Shown here: in pieces, positions 1 through 4,959 of the stretch | Layout: each line of letters opens with the position of its first letter | How positions within the stretch are numbered: the first letter of the stretch is position 1 | Made by a program: the position numbers and the translations under genes | Source of the DNA: Allobrachymonas sp. | GTDB lineage: Bacteria; Pseudomonadota; Gammaproteobacteria; Burkholderiales; Burkholderiaceae_C | DNA: 10,689 bases | Assembly (NCBI GenBank): GCA_018054915.1 | Contig: JAGPIR010000028.1 | Coordinates: forward strand, 1-10,689 | Direction of reading: 5' to 3' | The notes under the pieces: generated by a model | Told to the model about the DNA's origin: nothing | Databases searched by the model: none | What the model saw: only the letters and a program-made list of their open reading frames with translations

Positions 1-516
1 CTCCTGATCGGTCATGCCGTGGAACTTGTCCGGCAGCGGACGCAGGCTCTTGGTGAGCAAGCGAATGGCGCTGACCTTGATGGACAGCTCGCCCGTCTTG
101 GTTTTGAACAGCGTCCCTGTGCACCCCAGGATATCACCCAGGTCCCAGTGCTTGAAAGCGGCCAGGGTTTCGGCGCCCACGGCATCCTGCGTCACGTAAA
201 TCTGAATGCGGCCCGATTCGTCCTGGAGGGTTGCGAAACAGGCTTTTCCCATCACTCGCTTGAGCATCATACGGCCACCTACGGTGGCCAGGATGGCGGC
301 CGCCTCGAGGTCGCCAGACTCCTTGCCTCCGTGCAGGCGGTGCAGTTCGCCGGCGTGGTCGGTGGGCTTGAAGTCGTTGGGGAATACCGCTCCCTTGCCT
401 TGCGCCTGCGCATCCCGCAGGGCCTTGAGCTTCTCGCGTCGTTCGGCAATCAACTGGTTTTCATCTGCAACTGGCGCCGGCTGGATGGCAGCGGATGGGC
501 GTGCTTGTTCGGACAT
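1..516 (-). CDS. lysS: Lysine--tRNA ligase, class II (N-terminal part, cut by window edge)
   Basis: Class II lysyl-tRNA synthetase, which attaches lysine to tRNA-Lys in the cytoplasm. Only the first 172 residues are present; the reading frame runs off position 1, and the catalytic domain with its class II motifs (usual total about 500 residues) lies outside. Visible are the family's N-terminal helix, ENQLIAERREKL at about residues 19-30, followed by FPNDFKP (45-51), and the start of the OB-fold anticodon-binding domain, with GGRMMLKRVMGKACF at 80-94 and QDESGRIQIYV at 98-108. The strand FKTKTGELSI (137-146) and LRPLPDKFHG (158-167) are also typical. The ATG at 514-516 fits the usual MSEQ-type start, although no clear Shine-Dalgarno sequence precedes it. 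It follows accD on the same strand, but an intrinsic terminator separates the two, so lysS probably has its own promoter. Confidence 0.95.
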   Translation of the reverse strand, partial: MSEQARPSAAIQPAPVADENQLIAERREKLKALRDAQAQGKGAVFPNDFKPTDHAGELHRLHGGKESGDLEAAAILATVGGRMMLKRVMGKACFATLQDESGRIQIYVTQDAVGAETLAAFKHWDLGDILGCTGTLFKTKTGELSIKVSAIRLLTKSLRPLPDKFHGMTDQE

Positions 517-539
517 GGGAAAAAAGTCGGTTCGGAATC

Positions 540-568
540 AAAATAAGAACCGGCACACAACACAACAA
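540..568 (-). promoter_or_regulatory. Candidate lysS promoter
   Basis: On the minus strand TTGTTG (563-568) and TATTTT (540-545) are 17 bases apart, which fits a weak sigma-70 promoter. It lies between the accD terminator and the lysS start and would give a short leader of roughly 15 bases. Each box matches the consensus only partly (3/6 and 4/6), so this is a position-supported guess. Confidence 0.25.
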
Positions 569-626
569 GGTGCGAAGCCGGTCTCTTTGCGCATGCAAAA
601 CGTTCAATTTTACGCGGCAGAATACA

Positions 627-652
627 AAAACCCGCCGGACAGGGCGGGTTTT
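627..652 (-). terminator. Intrinsic terminator after accD
   Basis: A perfect 6-bp GC stem (CCCGCC at 631-636 with GGCGGG at 643-648 on the plus strand) encloses a 6-base loop. Read on the minus strand it is followed by five T residues (626-630), 14 to 17 bases past the accD stop codon. It therefore ends the accD transcript before lysS. The plus-strand side also has four T residues, but no plus-strand gene reads into it. Confidence 0.85.
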
Positions 653-665
653 GCTGATATTTGCC

Positions 666-1550
666 TCATTCGGCCACGACCGCATCGGCCGCCAGGCGTT
701 CCAGCATGGCCAGCACCTGCGCAATAGTCTTGCGCAATTCACGCCGGTCGCAAATCATGTCGATGGCGCCCTTCTCCAGCAGAAATTCTGCACGCTGGAA
801 TCCCTCGGGAAGCTTGACACGCACCGTGTTTTCAATCACGCGCGGCCCGGCAAAGCCGATCAGGGCTTTGGGTTCGGCAATGACCACATCGCTGACAAAG
901 GCAAATCCCGCGCTCACCCCGCCCATGGTCGGGTCGGTCAGCACACTGATGTAGGGCAGCCCCTTCTTGGCCAGACGTGTCAACGCTGCATTGGTCTTGG
1001 CCATCTGCATCAGCGAAAGCAGCCCTTCCTGCATGCGCGCCCCGCCCGTTGCGGTAAAACACACAAAAGGGACTTTCTGTGCGATGGCATGCTCGACACC
1101 GCGGACGAACCGTTCTCCGACCACGCTGCCCATGCTGCCGCCCATGAAGTCAAACTCGAAGCAGGCCGCCACCAGGCTGATGTTGCAGACACTGCCCCCC
1201 ATGACCACAAGTGCATCAGTCTCGCCGGTGTTTTCAAGTGCCTCTTTCAGGCGCTCAGGATATTTGCGGCTGTCCTTGAACTTGAGGGCGTCCACCGGCA
1301 GCACTTCCTGGCCGATTTCGTAGCGTCCCTCGGCATCCAGAAAAGCGTCCAGACGCGTGCGCGCGTTGATGCGGTGATGGTGCTCGCACTGCGGACAGAC
1401 GTTTTGGTTCTGCTCAAGGTCGGTACGGTACAGAACGGCTTCACAGCTCGGGCATTTGATCCACAAGCCCTCGGGCACGGCCGATCGGCGATCGGCTGCA
1501 GCCACAGCCTTGGTCGCCTTGGGCGGAAGCAATTTTTCAAGCCAACTCAT
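666..1550 (-). CDS. accD: Acetyl-CoA carboxylase carboxyltransferase subunit beta
   Basis: Beta subunit of the carboxyltransferase half of acetyl-CoA carboxylase. With AccA it moves the carboxyl group from carboxybiotin-AccB to acetyl-CoA, giving malonyl-CoA for fatty acid synthesis in the cytoplasm. The 294-residue product is full length for the family. The N-terminal four-cysteine zinc ribbon is intact (C33, C36, C52, C55, in CPSC and CPQC pairs). The crotonase-like core carries FDFMGGSMGSVVGERF (133-148), TGGARMQEG (168-176) and DPTMGGVSAGFA (206-217), near the acetyl-CoA and oxyanion-binding region of the family. The ATG start has TTGGAG about seven bases upstream. A TACAAT box lies at 1611-1616 on the minus strand without a recognisable -35. 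It sits 290 bases downstream of trpA and beyond a strong hairpin, so it is probably a separate transcription unit. Confidence 0.97.
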   Translation of the reverse strand: MSWLEKLLPPKATKAVAAADRRSAVPEGLWIKCPSCEAVLYRTDLEQNQNVCPQCEHHHRINARTRLDAFLDAEGRYEIGQEVLPVDALKFKDSRKYPERLKEALENTGETDALVVMGGSVCNISLVAACFEFDFMGGSMGSVVGERFVRGVEHAIAQKVPFVCFTATGGARMQEGLLSLMQMAKTNAALTRLAKKGLPYISVLTDPTMGGVSAGFAFVSDVVIAEPKALIGFAGPRVIENTVRVKLPEGFQRAEFLLEKGAIDMICDRRELRKTIAQVLAMLERLAADAVVAE

Positions 1551-1785
1551 GGAAAAACTCCAATAACAACTGCGAAATCACCGCCTGCATGCAGGCCGGG
1601 GGGTGGCGGAATTGTAGAGCCGAACCATCCGTTCTGATTTTCCGGCATTAAAACAGCACCGGCAAACAGACACTGACAACACTGCGCCTGCACTCCAACA
1701 ATCAGCCGTCCATTACTGCACGGTTAGGGCTGGTGTCCGCCGGAAACAATCAGATAAGAACATCCAGATTCGCCCCAGAAAACGT
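1551..1785 (-). promoter_or_regulatory. accD leader and upstream region
   Basis: This gap holds no convincing gene. Read on the minus strand it contains a TACAAT -10-like box (1611-1616), about 60 bases before the accD ATG. The position where a -35 box would lie 17 bases further upstream reads AATCAG, not the consensus. Between the -10 box and the start codon lies a perfect 14-bp palindrome, GCCTGCATGCAGGC (1583-1596). The 9-mer AATCAGAAC (1631-1639) also occurs in the dyad before trpB. The promoter call is tentative because only one box is good. Confidence 0.3.
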
Positions 1786-1824
1786 CCCCAATGTGGATGG
1801 CATGGCCTTTCATCCACAATGGGG
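1786..1824 (-). terminator. Long hairpin after trpA, probable terminator
   Basis: Two 14-base arms (1786-1799 and 1811-1824) are complementary at 13 of 14 positions around an 11-base loop. The structure starts 17 bases after the trpA stop codon. On the minus strand it is followed by ACG and then four T residues, so the U-tract is short and offset. It most likely ends or stabilises the 3' end of the trpBA transcript. A classical terminator would have a longer T run directly after the stem, so the exact role is uncertain. Confidence 0.55.
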
Positions 1825-1840
1825 GCCAAGCACCCTTGTT

Positions 1841-2653
1841 TCAGGCATCCAGTGCCGCGCGGATGTTACCCAGAAAAGCAGCCACCGCCTCTTCGGGAGC
1901 AACACCTGGCTCTTGCCCTTGCATCAACTGCAACAGCTTGCTGCCAATCACCACGGCATCGGCATGCTGCGCCACGGCGCGTGCGCTGGCTGCATCGCGA
2001 ATGCCAAAACCCACGCCCACGGGAATGTGCACATGCTCACGGATGCGGGTTAGCGCATCGCCTACAGCGGCCGTGTCGAGCGCGCCCGACCCTGTCACCC
2101 CCTTGAGCGAAACATAATACACATAGCCGCTGGCCAGTTGCGCTACCTGTTGGATGCGCGCCTGTGTCGAAGTGGGCGCCAGCAGAAAAATCTGGTCCAT
2201 CCCATGCGCGCGCAGGGATGCGGCAAAGACACCACACTCTTCGGGCGGATAGTCCACGATCAACACGCCATCGACTCCGGCTTGCGACGCGTCGCGCACA
2301 AAGGCATTGTCGCCTCGCCGCAAATCGTAGCTTTCGACAGAATTGGCATACCCCATCAGCACCACGGGTGTCTGCCCATTCTGCAGGCGAAACAGACGCA
2401 CGGCGGCCAGCACGCCAGCCATGTCCATGCCATCGGCGATGGCCTGCTCTCCTGCCGCCTGGATCACCGGGCCGTCGGCCATGGGGTCGCTGAACGGCAC
2501 GCCCAGTTCAATGAGGTCCGCGCCCGCAGCCACCGCCGCCTGCATCATCGACACCGTGCTGTCGGCGTGCGGGAATCCGGTCATCAGGTAGGGAATGAGG
2601 GCCTTGCGGCCTTGCGCCTTGAGGCTGGCAAAAGTCGTCTGGATGCGGTTCAT
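1841..2653 (-). CDS. trpA: Tryptophan synthase alpha subunit
   Basis: Alpha subunit of tryptophan synthase. It cleaves indole-3-glycerol phosphate to indole and glyceraldehyde 3-phosphate and passes indole through a tunnel to TrpB in the alpha2-beta2 complex. The product has 270 residues, normal for this TIM-barrel family. The catalytic pair is present at the same numbering as in E. coli: Glu49 in DLIELGVPFSDP and Asp60 in MADGPVIQ. The phosphate-binding segments GVTGSG (185-190), GVGFGI (213-218) and VIGSK (235-239) are also intact. I chose the ATG at 2651-2653 because it overlaps the trpB stop as ATGA, has a strong GAAAGGAG seven bases upstream (2661-2668), and begins the conserved MNRIQTTFASLKAQGRKA. 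The frame is open further upstream, but that part lies within trpB and does not look like TrpA. Confidence 0.97.
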   Translation of the reverse strand: MNRIQTTFASLKAQGRKALIPYLMTGFPHADSTVSMMQAAVAAGADLIELGVPFSDPMADGPVIQAAGEQAIADGMDMAGVLAAVRLFRLQNGQTPVVLMGYANSVESYDLRRGDNAFVRDASQAGVDGVLIVDYPPEECGVFAASLRAHGMDQIFLLAPTSTQARIQQVAQLASGYVYYVSLKGVTGSGALDTAAVGDALTRIREHVHIPVGVGFGIRDAASARAVAQHADAVVIGSKLLQLMQGQEPGVAPEEAVAAFLGNIRAALDA

Positions 2654-3900
2654 GCGCGGGCTCCTTTCACGATATGGCCGCGCATGGAAGGGCGGTCGTA
2701 ATAGTCGGCGCCGGAAAGATCGGCCACGGTACCGATGTCCTTGTCGCCGCGGCCGGACAGGCACACCAGAATGCTCTGGTCGGGCCCCATGGTTTTGGCC
2801 AGCTTCATGGCGTGGGCCACAGCATGGCTCGACTCAAGGGCAGGAATAATGCCCTCGGTGCGGCACAGGTAATGAAACGCCTCCAGCGCTTCGTCGTCGG
2901 TAATGCTGGCGTATTCGGCCCGCCCCGTGTCCTTGAGCCACGCATGCTCAGGGCCAACGCCAGGATAGTCCAGCCCGGCGCTGATGCTGTGCGTTTCAAG
3001 AATCTGGCCACTCTCACTCTGCAAAATGTAGGTGCGGTTTCCGTGCAAAACGCCAGGCGCGCCCTTGAGCAGCGAAGCCGCGTGTTTGCCGGTTTCCAGT
3101 CCCTGGCCCGCAGCCTCGACGCCAATCAGGCGCACTGCTTCGTGTTCGATATAGGGATAAAAAATGCCCATCGCATTGCTGCCGCCCCCGACACAGGCAA
3201 CCACCGCATCGGGTTGCTTGCCCGCATTCTGCGCAGGCATCTGCTGCAGGCATTCCTCACCGATCACACTCTGGAAATCACGCACCATCATCGGATACGG
3301 ATGCGGACCAGCCACCGTGCCAATGATGTAGAACGTGTTGTCCACGTTCGTCACCCAGTCGCGCATGGCCTCGTTGAGCGCGTCCTTGAGTGTTCGGCTG
3401 CCGGATTCGACTGGCACCACTTTCGCGCCCAGCAGGTGCATGCGGTATACGTTGGGCGATTGGCGCTTCACGTCTTCCGCCCCCATGTACACCACGCATT
3501 CCAGTCCGTAGCGGGCGCAAATCGTTGCCGTGGCCACGCCATGCTGGCCGGCACCCGTTTCAGCAATGATGCGCGGCTTGCCCATGCGGCGGGCCAGCAG
3601 CGCCTGGCCAATGGTGTTGTTGATCTTGTGCGCCCCGGTGTGGTTCAGGTCTTCACGCTTGAGGTAGATCTGCGCACCGCCCATTTCCCGGCTCATGCGG
3701 GCAGCATGGTAGACCGGCGATGGACGACCCACGAAATGCGCCAGTTCGTATTTGAACTCGGCAATGAAATCAGGATCATGTTTGTAGCGGGCATAGGCCT
3801 CTTTGAGCTGGTCGATGGCGTGGGTAAGCGTTTCGGAAATGAACGCTCCGCCATACTTGCCAAAATGTCCCTTGTCATCGGGTTGCTTGTAGGAGTGCAT
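2650..3900 (-). CDS. trpB: Tryptophan synthase beta subunit
   Basis: PLP-dependent beta subunit of tryptophan synthase, which condenses indole with L-serine to give L-tryptophan. The product has 416 residues, about 20 more than E. coli TrpB, mostly through a C-terminal tail after SGRGDKD. The PLP-binding lysine is K92 in LNHTGAHKINN, the catalytic glutamate is E114 in AETGAGQHG, and the PLP-phosphate loop is GGGSNAMG (238-245). The N-terminal KYGGAFISETL segment (15-25) is typical of the TrpB1 type that pairs with TrpA. The TGA stop overlaps the trpA start by four bases, which favours coupled translation of the two partner subunits. A weak AAAGAA precedes the ATG. The 127-base gap to trpF holds a consensus -35 box and a dyad, so trpBA is probably expressed from its own regulated promoter. 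Confidence 0.98.
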   Translation of the reverse strand: MHSYKQPDDKGHFGKYGGAFISETLTHAIDQLKEAYARYKHDPDFIAEFKYELAHFVGRPSPVYHAARMSREMGGAQIYLKREDLNHTGAHKINNTIGQALLARRMGKPRIIAETGAGQHGVATATICARYGLECVVYMGAEDVKRQSPNVYRMHLLGAKVVPVESGSRTLKDALNEAMRDWVTNVDNTFYIIGTVAGPHPYPMMVRDFQSVIGEECLQQMPAQNAGKQPDAVVACVGGGSNAMGIFYPYIEHEAVRLIGVEAAGQGLETGKHAASLLKGAPGVLHGNRTYILQSESGQILETHSISAGLDYPGVGPEHAWLKDTGRAEYASITDDEALEAFHYLCRTEGIIPALESSHAVAHAMKLAKTMGPDQSILVCLSGRGDKDIGTVADLSGADYYDRPSMRGHIVKGARA

Positions 3901-3961
3901 ACGGAATTTCTTTCAGTACGGAAGCAGGACGCAAAAACACAGCGATTGAATGGAAGACGCA

Positions 3962-3994
3962 AATCAGAAACGTGTTCTGATTGCTTATTGTCAA
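3962..3994 (-). promoter_or_regulatory. Candidate trpBA promoter with overlapping 21-bp dyad
   Basis: On the minus strand there is a perfect TTGACA -35 box (3989-3994). The spacer and -10 position are filled by an exact inverted repeat, AATCAGAA-N5-TTCTGATT (3962-3982). The hexamer expected at -10 with 17-base spacing is GTTTCT, a poor match. No T tract follows the dyad, so it does not look like a terminator. A consensus -35, a weak -10 and a symmetric site in the core promoter together fit a repressor or activator site for trpBA. The regulator is not known from the sequence. Confidence 0.5.
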
Positions 3995-4027
3995 ATCTCT
4001 GAGTTTTTCCCGTCCTGAAACGGGGTT

Positions 4028-4747
4028 TCAAATAGCATGGAGATCTGCATCGGCCGCGCGCACGGCGGCAACAAAGGCGCGCATTTTGCCGGCATCCTTG
4101 ACGCCTTTGGCGCTTTCGATGCCAGAGCTGACGTCAACCGACAGAGACTTGCAGCGCGGCCGCAACAGGCGCACGCCATCGCCCACATTTGCAGGCGTCA
4201 ACCCACCACTCAAGACGAGGTGAGCGTCGACGTTTGTTGGAACGAGTGACCAATCGAATGCCTTGCCGCCCCCGCCATAGCCATCGACCTGGGCGTCGAG
4301 CAAGATGGCGCGGGCACTGGAAAAATCTTTACAGAATTGTAGCAAGTCTGCTCCACCAGCCTCCCGCACAGGCTGTCCCGGAACCTGCTCCAGCGACAGT
4401 CGCGCCGCGCGCAGGTACGCTTGCGTACCGTTGGCGGTTACGGCATTACAGCGTGCTGGGATTTCGTCGCCATGAAACTGCCACAGCGCCTGCGGCAGCG
4501 CCGCATATGCCTGTGCCAACAGCACATCATCGGCGTTCACAAACAGCAGCACTGGCAGTACGAATGGCGGCAACCGCCGGGCCAGCTCTGCCGCGCGTTG
4601 CGGCGTAACAGCCCGCGGGCTGGGCGGATACAGCACAAAACCCACCGCGTCAGCGCCAACGGTCACGGCATCGTCCACGTCCTGGGGCCGCGTAAGGCCG
4701 CACATTTTGATGCGTGTACGGAGATTGGGCAGATTTTCAATTGGCAT
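4028..4747 (-). CDS. trpF: Phosphoribosylanthranilate isomerase
   Basis: Converts N-(5'-phosphoribosyl)anthranilate to CdRP by an Amadori rearrangement, the third step from chorismate to tryptophan. The 239-residue product is a TIM barrel, slightly longer than the 200-210 typical of stand-alone TrpF because of about ten extra N-terminal residues and some loop length. The general base is C16 in IKMCGLTRPQD and the general acid is D151 in ILLDAQVDGYGGGGKAFDW. The phosphate-binding end has LSGGLTPANV (179-188) and DVSSGIE (205-211). It is on the same strand as trpB but separated by 127 bases. The ATG at 4745-4747 has an A-rich stretch and no Shine-Dalgarno in front of it. The frame stays open upstream with GTG and TTG codons, so the start is less certain than the gene. 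It diverges from the P-type ATPase. Confidence 0.96.
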   Translation of the reverse strand: MPIENLPNLRTRIKMCGLTRPQDVDDAVTVGADAVGFVLYPPSPRAVTPQRAAELARRLPPFVLPVLLFVNADDVLLAQAYAALPQALWQFHGDEIPARCNAVTANGTQAYLRAARLSLEQVPGQPVREAGGADLLQFCKDFSSARAILLDAQVDGYGGGGKAFDWSLVPTNVDAHLVLSGGLTPANVGDGVRLLRPRCKSLSVDVSSGIESAKGVKDAGKMRAFVAAVRAADADLHAI

Positions 4748-4959
4748 TTTTTTATTGTCGCATCACCACTGTTCTGCACATCAAGGGATGCGCCCAACAA
4801 ATGAACACCGGTCATCAGTACACTGTCTGCTACAAGCAACATCTTGCATCATGCAGATGAGCCACCCGCTTGCTACCAACAATTTTCGCGGCTGGGCATC
4901 AATTTTTCAACGTGCGTTTTTTCATGCGTAAACGTTCATTCTCATGACGGACTGTGAAG
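4748..4959. other. Divergent intergenic region between trpF and the ATPase gene
   Basis: This 212-base region must carry the promoters for trpF (leftward) and the ATPase (rightward), but I see no box pair good enough to name. It contains a compact imperfect hairpin at 4840-4859, with CATC-T-TGCA opposite TGCAGATG, one bulged T and a TCA loop. Its right half is AT-rich with T runs. No convincing coding sequence is present. Confidence 0.5.

Noticed and set aside
549..582. ACCGGC...GCCGGT inverted repeat before lysS
   Set aside because: Six-base arms 22 bases apart with no T tract; likely chance in GC-rich sequence.
495..1637. 380-codon plus-strand open frame opposite accD
   Set aside because: It is antisense to a clearly conserved gene, its product resembles nothing, and such frames are common opposite GC-rich genes.
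2674..4002. 442-codon plus-strand open frame opposite trpB
   Set aside because: Antisense shadow of trpB with no recognisable protein features.
4009..4024. CCCGT/ACGGG hairpin just after trpF as a terminator
   Set aside because: On the minus strand, in the direction of trpF transcription, it is followed by A residues rather than T residues, and the stem is only five base pairs.
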